DNA of 64,000 nucleotides from Marinobacterium rhizophilum (GTDB lineage Bacteria > Pseudomonadota > Gammaproteobacteria > Pseudomonadales > Balneatricaceae): contig NZ_CP073347.1 of the NCBI RefSeq assembly GCF_024397915.1, positions 4,402,001-4,466,000 of the forward strand. Direction: 5' to 3'. Under the pieces are notes generated by a model that made no database searches, was not told the origin of the DNA, and saw only the letters and a program-made list of their open reading frames with translations. The position numbers and the translations under genes are program-made. Positions 26,514 through 35,307 of the stretch are shown one piece after another (position 1 is the first letter of the stretch; the number at the start of each line of letters is the position of its first letter).

Positions 26514-27566
26514 ATGCCCAAACTCCCCGCAAAGAAAACCCCTAAACCCCGGCCGGACAAGACACGCCTGGCATTGGGCCTAACGCTCATTGATGTTGCC
26601 AAGGTGGCTGGCGTTTCACCGATCACCGTATCCCGGGCCCTGAGCCGGCCGGAGCTGGTGTCCGAACAGACGCTGGAGAAGGTTCGTCGCGCGGTGGCTG
26701 ATGTTGGATACACGCCCAATATGCTGGCAGGCGGGCTCGCCAGCAAGCAGAGCAAACTGGTAGCCGTTTTCGTGCCTACCATCGCGCACTCCATTTTTTC
26801 CGACATGGTCCAGACGCTGATGGATCAGCTGGGTAATGCGGGTTACCAGTCCATCATCGGGGTGACAGGCTATTCAGTCGAGAAGGAAGAGTCCTTGCTG
26901 GGCGCGATCCTCGGCCGTCGTCCCGACGCCATTGTGTTGACGGGGACGGAACATTCCGCGCTGACGCGACAGCGGCTTGTCGCTTCGGGCATCCCAGTGG
27001 TGGAGGCGTGGGATCTCTGCGAGGATCCGATCGATATTCTGGTGGGTTTTTCCCACTCCGCGGTGGGCAAGGCCGTGGCGCGTCACCTGCTTGGCAGGGG
27101 ATACCGGCGTTTTGCGGTAGTATCCGTCAGCGATGCACGGGCGGTAAAACGATCCGTGGGGCTGGTGGACGAGTTAAGTGTCCAGGGTGTCACGGATGTG
27201 CGCCAGGTGATTTATCCGGCGCCGGCAACGCTGAAAGAGGGGCGTGACGGCCTGAGTCAGTTGTTGCGCGAGGGTACCCTGCCCGAGGTCGTGGTGTGCA
27301 GTTCGGATACGGTTGCACAGGGGGTTCTGGCGGAAGCCGCCTCACGGGGGCTGCGGGTTCCCGAGGATGTCGCCGTGATGGGATTCGGTGATCTGAGCAG
27401 CGCCGCCCAGTTGTATCCCGCACTGTCATCGGTCAGGCTGGACGGTGCGCGCATCGGAAGCTTGATCGCGAGCACTCTGCTGGAGCGTCTGCAAAAACAG
27501 CGCGACGGCCAGGCGCCGGTGCGTATCGACACGGGCTTTGATGTGATCAACAGGGTCAGTACCTGA
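26514..27566 (+). CDS. LacI-family regulator of the hexarate operon
   Basis: 350 aa. LacI helix-turn-helix TLIDVAKVAGVSPITVSRALSRPELVS (residues about 24-50), hinge TPNMLAGGLASKQSKLVAVFVP, then a periplasmic-binding-type sensor domain ending VPEDVAVMGFGDLSSA. It resembles the GntR (gluconate) branch. It precedes the TctC transporter gene, whose promoter carries a LacI-type palindrome at 27763-27784, so it probably represses uptake and breakdown of aldarates. Ligand is inferred from context. Confidence 0.92.
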   Translation: MPKLPAKKTPKPRPDKTRLALGLTLIDVAKVAGVSPITVSRALSRPELVSEQTLEKVRRAVADVGYTPNMLAGGLASKQSKLVAVFVPTIAHSIFSDMVQTLMDQLGNAGYQSIIGVTGYSVEKEESLLGAILGRRPDAIVLTGTEHSALTRQRLVASGIPVVEAWDLCEDPIDILVGFSHSAVGKAVARHLLGRGYRRFAVVSVSDARAVKRSVGLVDELSVQGVTDVRQVIYPAPATLKEGRDGLSQLLREGTLPEVVVCSSDTVAQGVLAEAASRGLRVPEDVAVMGFGDLSSAAQLYPALSSVRLDGARIGSLIASTLLERLQKQRDGQAPVRIDTGFDVINRVST

Positions 27567-27762
27567 GACAGAGGCCGGGGTTCTGGGCCGAGTGCGGCAA
27601 TGCAGCGCTGGCCGCTAAGGCTGAGGTCATGTATACACAATCCCGTTGATTTTAAAAACGTCAGCAGTATCAAATGCTTCCTTGCAATGGCGCGCTGTCG
27701 GCAGAGAAGCCTGCATGCGTCTAGTCTGCAGTGTGCTGCTGAATCGGGGTTAAGGATGATAA

Positions 27763-27784
27763 CTAATGGTTGCGCAATCATTAG
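27763..27784. promoter_or_regulatory. LacI-type operator over the -35 of the TctC promoter
   Basis: 22-bp palindrome with arms CTAATG and CATTAG around the core TTGCGCAA; only the bases flanking the core (G and T) break symmetry. A central CG with symmetric arms is the usual form of LacI-family operators. It covers the -35 (TTGCGC, 27770-27775). Confidence 0.65.
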
Positions 27785-27797
27785 TATGATGTATGAT
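27770..27797 (+). promoter_or_regulatory. TctC promoter with FadR-type operator
   Basis: TTGCGC, 16-bp spacer, TATGAT. The spacer end and -10 form AGTATGATGTATGAT (27783-27797), an exact 15-mer also found in the kdgD promoter with the same -35 spacing. Probably the binding site of the FadR-type regulator encoded at 35308. Confidence 0.65.
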
Positions 27798-27931
27798 TAT
27801 TTGGTCGGTCGCGTGGCATGACCCCTGGGGGTGATGGTGGCTACTGAATTCGAAACGTCGGGCAGCGGCGGGCCGAGAGGCCGTGAACGCCGTAGTTCCG
27901 GGGTAAAACTGGACTAACAGGAATAATAAAT

Positions 27932-28975
27932 ATGAAAGGTTTGATGACAGGACTGCGTTTGGGGGTATGTGCACTGGCGGCGGCTGTCGCCATGCAGGCT
28001 GCGGCAGAGCTGCCGTCCAACATTCGTGTTGTGATCGGCTCCAAGTCGACCGGCGGCGATACCTACCAGTCCACCAGCATTGTTGCAGAAGCGCTGTCCG
28101 AGAAGCTGGGTAGCAACTTTAAGGTTGATGCCACCGGTGCGCCGGCCGCGTTCAAGGCTGTGGAGCGCAGCCGCAGTAGCGATGGCAGCACCATCATGGT
28201 ATTCCATGATCAGGCGTATCTCGGCGTACTGTATGACCAGAAGGGCTACGACGATCCCTTTGCCAACTACAGCATCGGGCCAACCTTTGCGATCAATCCG
28301 GGCAATGCCTACCTGGTCAGCAAGAAATCGCCATACCGCAGCGTCGAGCAGATCATCGATGCGGCAGGCAACGGTGAAACGGTTCGAGTCGCCATCCAGC
28401 CCGGCGGCGTATCCGAAATCGGCTATACCGCGTTGAAAAATGCCGTCAAGCTCAAGTACCCGGGCAAAGAGGACAATCTGAAGGTGGTGAACACCGGGTC
28501 GCAGGACTCCAAGAACCAGGCGATGTTCGATGGTCTGGCCGACGTGATCAACGGCAGCGTGCAGTCCAACGAGCAGTACACCCGTTTGCCGGCCGACGAC
28601 CAGAAAGCCATGAGCTTTGTCTGGCTGACCGCCCGTGAGCAGACCATTCAGCAAGCCCACGAAGAGGGCATGGGCAAAACCCCCCGTGCGGACCTGCTGA
28701 AGTTCGTCGCGCCCCAGGTGCAGGTGCCGATGGGCGCAGACCAGGACTTCACCTTCGACAAGGAGTTTTTCTTCCTCTACAACAAGGATATCGATCCAGC
28801 ATTCGTAGCTGCGATAGACAAGGCGTTGGAGGAAATCTTTGCCGAAGGCAAGATCCAGGAAGTACAGAAGAAGTCCTTCTTCATCCCCAACTTCAAGCCC
28901 GCAGCTGAAGCGCAGACCTACCTGAAAGAGAAAAACGACCGCATCGCCGACGTGATCAACGCGATCAAGGGCTAA
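27932..28975 (+). CDS. Tripartite tricarboxylate transporter substrate-binding protein (TctC family)
   Basis: 347 aa. Signal peptide MKGLMTGLRLGVCALAAAVA ending near AAA, then a TctC/BugT-type binding protein. It binds the substrate in the periplasm and delivers it to the TctB-TctA permease encoded next. The neighbouring aldarate dehydratases suggest galactarate and/or glucarate as ligand (inference). Followed by a strong GC hairpin. Confidence 0.85.
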   Translation: MKGLMTGLRLGVCALAAAVAMQAAAELPSNIRVVIGSKSTGGDTYQSTSIVAEALSEKLGSNFKVDATGAPAAFKAVERSRSSDGSTIMVFHDQAYLGVLYDQKGYDDPFANYSIGPTFAINPGNAYLVSKKSPYRSVEQIIDAAGNGETVRVAIQPGGVSEIGYTALKNAVKLKYPGKEDNLKVVNTGSQDSKNQAMFDGLADVINGSVQSNEQYTRLPADDQKAMSFVWLTAREQTIQQAHEEGMGKTPRADLLKFVAPQVQVPMGADQDFTFDKEFFFLYNKDIDPAFVAAIDKALEEIFAEGKIQEVQKKSFFIPNFKPAAEAQTYLKEKNDRIADVINAIKG

Positions 28976-29004
28976 GTGCCTGAGCCGGATAACGATAGCA
29001 ACGC

Positions 29005-29032
29005 CGGGGCCGCATGCGCAGCGGCCCCGTTT
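29005..29032 (+). terminator. Attenuating hairpin after the TctC gene
   Basis: Perfect 9-bp stem CGGGGCCGC / GCGGCCCCG, 7-nt loop, then TTTC. With only a short T-run it is expected to end part of the transcripts, giving more binding protein than permease. Confidence 0.6.
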
Positions 29033-29098
29033 CACTGACCTGGGTGGTGGTCGCCTCCTGCGACCCCACTAAACCTCTCCCAACCCTTCGGTGCAGTC

Positions 29099-29542
29099 AT
29101 GAGCCAGACACTTACGTCTCTGCTCGAAGTCTCGATCGACTTCGATCAATCCCATCTTTTTTTTCCAAGGCTGGTGCTTGTCATGCTGGCAGGGATGCTG
29201 CTGCTGATTGCCGTGCTCAATCGTGGGCGACTGGCTGAAATCGTGCGTACCCGGGGTGCTAACCTGGCGTTCTTCGAGGCGAATGCCGACAAGTTTCGCC
29301 TGTTCAGTACCCTGGTGCTGATCGTCGTTTACTTTGTGTCGATGGATTTTGTCGGGCAGCTTTTTCCCAATACCGGATTGGGATTTCTGCTTTGCTCCAT
29401 CGTTTTCGTGGCGCTTCTGTCCCTGGTGTATGTGCACGAAATCACCCGCTCGGTGTTGCTGGTGATTGGCTGCAACGCGCTCTTTGCGCCGCTGACGGTC
29501 TGGTACGTACTGGGCTCGCTGTTCGATATCACCTTGCCGTAA
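29099..29542 (+). CDS. TTT small permease subunit (TctB family)
   Basis: 147 aa with four predicted membrane helices (LVLVMLAGMLLLIAVL, LVLIVVYFVSMDFVG, LLCSIVFVALLSLVYV, LFAPLTVWYVLGSLF). Size and position between TctC and TctA genes identify the small TctB subunit. 18 bp before the TctA gene. Confidence 0.8.
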   Translation: MSQTLTSLLEVSIDFDQSHLFFPRLVLVMLAGMLLLIAVLNRGRLAEIVRTRGANLAFFEANADKFRLFSTLVLIVVYFVSMDFVGQLFPNTGLGFLLCSIVFVALLSLVYVHEITRSVLLVIGCNALFAPLTVWYVLGSLFDITLP

Positions 29543-29560
29543 CGCACCGGAGTCACTGTA

Positions 29561-31072
29561 ATGGATTTTATTTCCCTGTTATCTCCCGAATATTTCCTGC
29601 TGGCGGCTGCGGGCTCGCTGGTGGGCATCATTTTTGGCGCCATTCCGGGCATGACCGCCACCATGGCCGTGGCCGTCTGCCTGCCGCTGACCTATTCCCT
29701 GGGTCTGCATGAAGGCCTGGCGCTGCTGCTCGGGCTTTATGTTGGCGGTATATCGGGTGGCCTGGTACCGGCGATCCTGCTGAACATTCCCGGTACGCCT
29801 TCGTCGATTACCACGACCTTTGACGGTCACCCCATGGCCCAGCGGGGCGAGGCAGAGCGGGCATTGAAAATCTGTATCGTCTCGTCTCTGGTGGGCGGGC
29901 TCTTCAGTGCCGTGATCCTGTTTCTGTTCGCGCCGGTTTTATCGGATTTTGCGATCAAGTTTTCCTATGTCGAGAAATTCCTGATCATCTTTTTTGCCCT
30001 GACGGTGATCGCGTCACTGTCCAGCAACATGCTGGTGGGGATCTTCAGTGGCATGATCGGCGTCTTCCTGAGCCTGATCGGCACTTACGATGTCGGGGTC
30101 GGTGGCAACGGTGAATACCGGCTGATGGCCGATTTCATGGTGCCTTACCTGGAAGAGGGGTTCTCGCTGCTGCCGGTACTGATCGGGCTTTTCGGTCTGG
30201 CGACCATCTTTCTGGAAGCCGAGCGCGGTACCCGGGATGAAGTGGGTGAGAAGCGTATCCAGCTGAGCCAGGGCGTTCCGTTCAGGTTGAACGTGTTTCG
30301 CGGCCAGTTCGTCAACATGCTCAGATCCTCCAGTATCGGCACCTTTGTCGGCATGTTGCCGGGTATCGGCGGCAGTGCGGCCTCGGTGCTGGCCTACTCG
30401 CAGCAGAAAAATTTCTCCAAGGATCCTTCGAGGATGGGCAAGGGAGCGCCCGAAGGGCTTATCGCCTCGGAATCCGCCAACAATGCCCTGACCGGCGGTG
30501 CGCTGATTCCGCTGCTGTCACTTGGTATACCCGGTGACAGCACCACGGCGGTGCTTATCGGCGCCTTCACGTTGCAGGGGCTGCAGGTGGGGCCACTCTT
30601 TATCGGTGAGAACCTGGATACCTGGTACTCGATGATGATCGGCCTGGTGTTCGCCAACCTGGTGATGTTCGCCGTCATGTTCTTCGCGATCAAGCATATC
30701 GCCAAGGTCGTGATGGTACCCAAGTACGTGCTTTATCCCATTATCATCATGATGTGTGTGGTCGGTGCCTACGCGATCAACTACGGCATCATGTTCGATG
30801 TCTGGACACTACTGATATTCGGCCTGCTCGGCTACGTGGCACAAAAAATCGGCCTCGAAATCGCGCCGCTGGTGATCGGCTTTATTCTGGGCGGCTCGGC
30901 CGAAGTGTATTTCGTCAAGAGCCTGGAATCCTTCGGCACCTTGAGCATCTTCTTTACCAAGAGCCCGATTGCCATCGTGCTCTGGTGCATGATCGCCGCC
31001 TCTGTCTTTTTCTCCGTTTATCTGGCCCTTAAGGCCCGCCGGGAAAGCAAGTCCCGCACCGTTGAAGTCTGA
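29561..31072 (+). CDS. TTT large permease subunit (TctA family)
   Basis: 503 aa, about 11-12 membrane helices. Carries both TctA signature repeats: FGAIPGMTATMAVAVCLPLTY near the N-terminus and VGMLPGIGGSAASVLAY in the middle, plus APEGLIASESANNALTGGALIPLLSLGIPGD. Uses the proton or sodium gradient for uptake of the TctC-bound acid. ATG follows GGAG. Confidence 0.93.
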   Translation: MDFISLLSPEYFLLAAAGSLVGIIFGAIPGMTATMAVAVCLPLTYSLGLHEGLALLLGLYVGGISGGLVPAILLNIPGTPSSITTTFDGHPMAQRGEAERALKICIVSSLVGGLFSAVILFLFAPVLSDFAIKFSYVEKFLIIFFALTVIASLSSNMLVGIFSGMIGVFLSLIGTYDVGVGGNGEYRLMADFMVPYLEEGFSLLPVLIGLFGLATIFLEAERGTRDEVGEKRIQLSQGVPFRLNVFRGQFVNMLRSSSIGTFVGMLPGIGGSAASVLAYSQQKNFSKDPSRMGKGAPEGLIASESANNALTGGALIPLLSLGIPGDSTTAVLIGAFTLQGLQVGPLFIGENLDTWYSMMIGLVFANLVMFAVMFFAIKHIAKVVMVPKYVLYPIIIMMCVVGAYAINYGIMFDVWTLLIFGLLGYVAQKIGLEIAPLVIGFILGGSAEVYFVKSLESFGTLSIFFTKSPIAIVLWCMIAASVFFSVYLALKARRESKSRTVEV

Positions 31073-31082
31073 TCTTTTCCTC

Positions 31083-31118
31083 TGGCCTGTCCGGGCGCCC
31101 TGTTGGCGCAGGGCAGGC
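31083..31118 (+). other. Stem-loop between TctA gene and garD
   Basis: Outer arms GGCCTG / CAGGCC enclose GGGCGCC / GGCGC. No T-run follows. Possibly an mRNA-processing or stability element. Confidence 0.35.
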
Positions 31119-31140
31119 CCTATTTCCCGTCGAGGATGTC

Positions 31141-32718
31141 ATGAACACAGCCAATGAATTACCCATCAGCATCAAGATGCAGGCGGCGGACAACGTCGCC
31201 ATCGTGGCCAACGCCGGCGGTCTGAAAACCGGCACTGTACTGGATGACGGCACGCGCCTGCTGGACGATGTGCCGCTGGGTCACAAGGTGGCGCTGGTGG
31301 ATATTGCCGCGGGCGGGCCAGTTATGCGCTACGCCGAGGTGATCGGTTATGCCCTGGAGGATATTCCGCGGGGACGCTGGATCAATGAGGACCGGGTACG
31401 AATGCCGGCAGCGCGAGCCCTGAGCGAACTGTCCACCGATCCGCGTCCGGCCCCGGAGATGCCGCCACTGGAGGGGTATACCTTCGAAGGCTATCGCAAT
31501 GCCGACGGTACCGTTGGCACCAAGAATGTACTGGCGCTGTCGACCAGCGTGCAGTGCGTCGCCGGGGTGACCGACCATGTGGTACGCCGTATCAAGGCGG
31601 AACTGCTGCCACGCTATCCCAATGTGGATGATGTGGTGGCGCTGAATCACACCTATGGCTGCGGCGTGGCGATCAATGCTCCGGCGGCGATCGTGCCGAT
31701 TCGCACCCTGCAGAACATTGCCCGCAACCCCAATTTCGGTGGCGAGGTGATGGTGATCGGCCTGGGCTGCGAGAAGCTGTTGCCGACGCGGCTGATACCC
31801 GAGGAGCAGGTGTTGCGGCTGGGGGAAAACGTCGCTGCCGGCGCAGAGGTTCCGCCTTCGCCGATCCTGAGCCTGCAGGATGAGGCCTTCACCGGCTTTG
31901 GCCAGATGATCGACGGCATTCTGAAGCTGGCCGAATACCACCTGGAAAAACTTAATCGCCGCCGGCGTGAAACCTGTCCGGCATCGGAACTGGTGATTGG
32001 CATGCAGTGCGGCGGCAGTGATGCCTTCTCCGGTGTCACCGCCAACCCGGCACTGGGCTTTGCCGCCGACCTGATCGTGCGAGCAGGCGGCACCGTGATG
32101 TTTTCTGAAGTCACCGAGGTGCGGGATGCGATTCACCTGCTGACCGCCCGCGCAAGGGATAGCGATGTCGCCTGGGCGCTGGTGGAGCAGATGGACTGGT
32201 ACGACAACTACCTCAGCCAGGGGCAGGTCGATCGCAGCGCCAACACCTCGCCAGGCAACAAGAAAGGCGGTCTGAGCAATATCGTCGAAAAGGCGCTGGG
32301 CTCCATCGTCAAGTCCGGCAGTTCACCCATCGTGGATGTGGTCGGGCCGGGGGAGCGCATTCGCAAGCGCGGCCTCAACTTCGCCGCCACACCGGCGAGC
32401 GATTTTATCTGTGGCACCTTGCAGCTGGCGGCCGGCATGAACCTGCAGGTCTTCACGACCGGCCGGGGTACGCCCTATGGCCTGTCCATGGCGCCGGTGA
32501 TCAAGGTGTCGACCAACAAGACCCTGAGTCAGCGCTGGCATGATCTGATCGACCTCGATGCCGGTCGCATCGCCACGGGTGAGGCGACCATCGAGGACGT
32601 CGGCTGGGAGCTGTTCCGCCTGATCCTGGAGGTGGCCAGCGGGCGCGAGCAGGTGGCGGCCGACAGGCTGGGTCTGCATAACGATCTGGTGCTGTTCAAC
32701 CCGGCCCCGGTGACCTGA
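31141..32718 (+). CDS. garD: Galactarate dehydratase
   Basis: 525 aa, UxaA/GarD family. Converts galactarate to 5-keto-4-deoxy-D-glucarate. N-terminal SAF domain (about 15-85, with GHKVALVDIAAGG) and the large dehydratase domain: GYRNADGTVGTKNVLALS, NHTYGCGVA, GLGCEK, GMQCGGSDAFSGVTANPALG. Ribosome site GAGGA. In line with the TTT genes, so import and first catabolic step are probably co-expressed. Confidence 0.93.
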   Translation: MNTANELPISIKMQAADNVAIVANAGGLKTGTVLDDGTRLLDDVPLGHKVALVDIAAGGPVMRYAEVIGYALEDIPRGRWINEDRVRMPAARALSELSTDPRPAPEMPPLEGYTFEGYRNADGTVGTKNVLALSTSVQCVAGVTDHVVRRIKAELLPRYPNVDDVVALNHTYGCGVAINAPAAIVPIRTLQNIARNPNFGGEVMVIGLGCEKLLPTRLIPEEQVLRLGENVAAGAEVPPSPILSLQDEAFTGFGQMIDGILKLAEYHLEKLNRRRRETCPASELVIGMQCGGSDAFSGVTANPALGFAADLIVRAGGTVMFSEVTEVRDAIHLLTARARDSDVAWALVEQMDWYDNYLSQGQVDRSANTSPGNKKGGLSNIVEKALGSIVKSGSSPIVDVVGPGERIRKRGLNFAATPASDFICGTLQLAAGMNLQVFTTGRGTPYGLSMAPVIKVSTNKTLSQRWHDLIDLDAGRIATGEATIEDVGWELFRLILEVASGREQVAADRLGLHNDLVLFNPAPVT

Positions 32719-32740
32719 GGCTGCTTAGCGACTAAAGGTC

Positions 32741-32768
32741 TTGCGTCTTTAAAAGTATGATGTATGAT
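32741..32768 (+). promoter_or_regulatory. kdgD promoter with FadR-type operator
   Basis: TTGCGT, 16-bp spacer, TATGAT; AGTATGATGTATGAT at 32754-32768 is identical to the TctC promoter copy. Here the LacI-type palindrome is absent, so this promoter should respond to the FadR-type regulator alone. Confidence 0.65.
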
Positions 32769-32813
32769 GAATGACAGCTAAGGCAAAACTCTAACTGCCT
32801 GGTAAACAAAACG

Positions 32814-32861
32814 AGCACCTGCCGGCGTCCCGCGATTGCCATGAACGCAATCCGGGGTGCT
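32814..32861 (+). other. Structured 5' leader of kdgD
   Basis: Inner hairpin CCCG-c-GATTGC / GCAATC-CGGG with loop CATGAAC, nested in AGCACC / GGTGCT. Lies in the ~160-nt leader between the promoter and the kdgD start. No T-run and no match to a riboswitch class that I recognise. Confidence 0.4.
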
Positions 32862-32934
32862 GGCAACCTTATCGGGATAGTCACCGAATGTGCTCAAGGC
32901 CCGGTTGCGGCATTAACGAACGAGGAATAACACA

Positions 32935-33846
32935 ATGGCGTTTTCTGTAGAGCTTATCCGACAGTCCCTGAGCGATGGTCTGCTGTCTTTCCCGATTACC
33001 GACTTCGATGCCAATGGCACCTTCAACGCCGACACTTACCGTGACCGTATCGAATGGTTTGTTCAGCAGGGTGTATCCAGCGTGTTTGTCGCCGGTGGTA
33101 CAGGGGAGTTTTTCTCGCTGTCCATGGATGAGTACAGGGCAATCTGCAAGATCGCCGTTGAAACCGTGGCCGGTCGTGTTCCCGTGATCGCCAGTGCCGG
33201 CAAGAGCATCCCGGAAGCCCAGGCCTACTGCAAAGCGGCAGAAGAAGCCGGTATCGACGGTATCCTGCTGATGCCTCCCTACCTGACCGAATGTGCCGCC
33301 GACGGTGTGGTGGAATACGCCAAGGCGATCATCGACAGCACCTCGCTGCAGGTGGTGTACTACAACCGCGCCAACGGCATCCTGGATGCAGAGAGCGTCA
33401 AGCGCCTGGCCGCACAGTGCCCGAACCTGGTGGGTCTGAAGGATGGCGTGGGCAACATCGCTGCGCTGAATGACACCATCAAGACCGTTGGTGACCGCCT
33501 GGTCTACATCGGTGGCGTGCCGACCGCGGAAATCTTCGCCGAAGCCTACCTGTCGATCGGTGTAAACACCTATTCGTCGGCGGTGTTCAACTTCGTGCCG
33601 GAAATGGCGATGAAGTTTTACAGCGCGCTGCGTGGCGGCGATCAGGCCACCGTGACGCACATTATCAAGAATTTCTTCATTCCGTTCTGCCGTCTGCGTG
33701 ACCGCAAGAAGGGCTATGCCGTGAGCCTGATCAAGTCCGGTGCCGACATTGTCGGTCGTCCGGCCGGCGACGTGCGTGCACCGCTGACCATGCCCACTGC
33801 GGCAGAAAAGGAAGAGCTGGCTGTGATCATCAACGCCAACCGCTAA
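32935..33846 (+). CDS. kdgD: 5-dehydro-4-deoxyglucarate dehydratase
   Basis: 303-aa class I aldolase-fold enzyme (DapA/DHDPS superfamily). Converts 5-keto-4-deoxyglucarate to 2-oxoglutarate semialdehyde, CO2 and water. Schiff-base Lys K169 in VGLKDGVGN, the Tyr pair VVYYNR (142-143), and FVAGGTGEFFSLS near residue 52. Ribosome site GAGGAA. Forms the shared node where the galactarate and glucarate branches meet. Confidence 0.94.
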   Translation: MAFSVELIRQSLSDGLLSFPITDFDANGTFNADTYRDRIEWFVQQGVSSVFVAGGTGEFFSLSMDEYRAICKIAVETVAGRVPVIASAGKSIPEAQAYCKAAEEAGIDGILLMPPYLTECAADGVVEYAKAIIDSTSLQVVYYNRANGILDAESVKRLAAQCPNLVGLKDGVGNIAALNDTIKTVGDRLVYIGGVPTAEIFAEAYLSIGVNTYSSAVFNFVPEMAMKFYSALRGGDQATVTHIIKNFFIPFCRLRDRKKGYAVSLIKSGADIVGRPAGDVRAPLTMPTAAEKEELAVIINANR

Positions 33847-33921
33847 GCCATACAGATCGGTCACCGGGTGACGGTGAAAAGTCGCTCACCCGGCTGCTGG
33901 CAGCGACATTGAGGATAGGTA

Positions 33922-35247
33922 ATGTTTAGCAAAATCAAAAAAATGACAGTGGTTCCGGTGGCCGGTTACGACGGCTTCCTGCTGAATCTGAGTGGCGGAC
34001 ATGCGCCCTGGTTTATCCGCACCATCGTTATTCTCGAGGACGATGCCGGTCGCGTCGGTCTCGGCGAAGTCCCGGCCACCCAGGGTATCCTGAGCACACT
34101 GGAAAAGTGTCGCGAGCTGGTAGAAGGCCAGAGCGTTGGCCACTACAAGGCCATCATCAGCCGGGTGCGTCAGGCGACCTCTGGCCAGGCCGAAGACGTG
34201 CGCGGTAACCAGACATTCGACCTGCGCATCGCGGTACATGTGATCACGGCGATCGAGTCGGCGCTGCTGGACCTGGCAGGGCAGAACATGGGGCTGCCGG
34301 TGGCTGATCTGCTGGGGCAGTTCGGCAAGCAGCGTGATGAAGTCGAGGCGCTGGGTTACCTGTTCCTGCTGGGCGACCCGGACAAAACCGATCTGCCCTA
34401 TCAGCGCTGTGACAAGCCGCTGGATGACTGGGATCTGGTGCGTACCCAGGAAGCCCTGACGCCCGAGGCGGTCGCCAACCTGGCCAGGGCGGCTTATGCC
34501 CGTTACGGTTTTCGCGACTTCAAGCTTAAGGGTGGTGTGCTGGATGGCCGGCAGGAAGCGGAATGCATCGTGGCGCTCTACGAGGTGTTCCCGGATGCAC
34601 GCCTGACGCTGGATCCCAACGGTGCCTGGACGCTGAAGCAGGCGGTGGACTACCTGACACCCATCAAGCATATGCTCAGCTATGCCGAGGATCCCTGTGG
34701 CCAGGAAGGTGCCTGGTCGGGCCGTGAAATCATGTCGGAATTCAAGCGCCAGACGGGCCTGAAGACCGCGACCAACATGATCGCCACCGACTGGCAGCAG
34801 CTGCGCAATGCCGTACGGCTGGATTCGGTTGATATTCCCCTGGCGGATTGCCACTTCTGGACCATGCAGGGTGCCGTGGCCGTGGGCGAGCTGTGCAACG
34901 AGTGGGGCCTGACCTGGGGCTCGCACAGCAACAACCATTTTGATGTGTCCCTGGCGATGATGACCCATGTTGCCGCGGCCTGCCCCGGGGAAATCACCGC
35001 GATTGATACCCACTGGATCTGGCAGGACGGCCAGCGTATTACTCAGGAACCGCAGAAAATCCGTGAAGGCAAGCTCAGGGTGCCGCAAAAGCCGGGCCTG
35101 GGCATTGAGCTGGATCGTGCGAAACTCGAAGAAGCGCACAGGCTGTACAAGAGCCTTGACGTGGGCCAGCGGGATGATGCCATGGCCATGCAGTACCTGA
35201 TCCCGGGCTGGCGTTTCGATGCCAAGAAACCGTCGCTTGTTCGTTAA
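33922..35247 (+). CDS. gudD: Glucarate dehydratase
   Basis: 441-aa enolase-superfamily enzyme, D-glucarate (and idarate) to 5-keto-4-deoxyglucarate. The DFKLKGG motif gives K201/K203, and the general-base His lies in WGSHSNNHFDVS. LTLDPNGAW and YAEDPCG supply metal ligands. Length equals that of E. coli GudD. Ribosome site GAGGAT. Same operon as kdgD. Confidence 0.95.
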   Translation: MFSKIKKMTVVPVAGYDGFLLNLSGGHAPWFIRTIVILEDDAGRVGLGEVPATQGILSTLEKCRELVEGQSVGHYKAIISRVRQATSGQAEDVRGNQTFDLRIAVHVITAIESALLDLAGQNMGLPVADLLGQFGKQRDEVEALGYLFLLGDPDKTDLPYQRCDKPLDDWDLVRTQEALTPEAVANLARAAYARYGFRDFKLKGGVLDGRQEAECIVALYEVFPDARLTLDPNGAWTLKQAVDYLTPIKHMLSYAEDPCGQEGAWSGREIMSEFKRQTGLKTATNMIATDWQQLRNAVRLDSVDIPLADCHFWTMQGAVAVGELCNEWGLTWGSHSNNHFDVSLAMMTHVAAACPGEITAIDTHWIWQDGQRITQEPQKIREGKLRVPQKPGLGIELDRAKLEEAHRLYKSLDVGQRDDAMAMQYLIPGWRFDAKKPSLVR

Positions 35248-35307
35248 TGGATGAATCGGGGATAATGGGGTTATATTCTCATTCTAGATGACATTGGGCA
35301 CTTACTT

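Noticed and set aside
33886..35139. 417-codon minus-strand frame over gudD
   Set aside because: Antisense shadow of a well-conserved enzyme; no ribosome site or domain.
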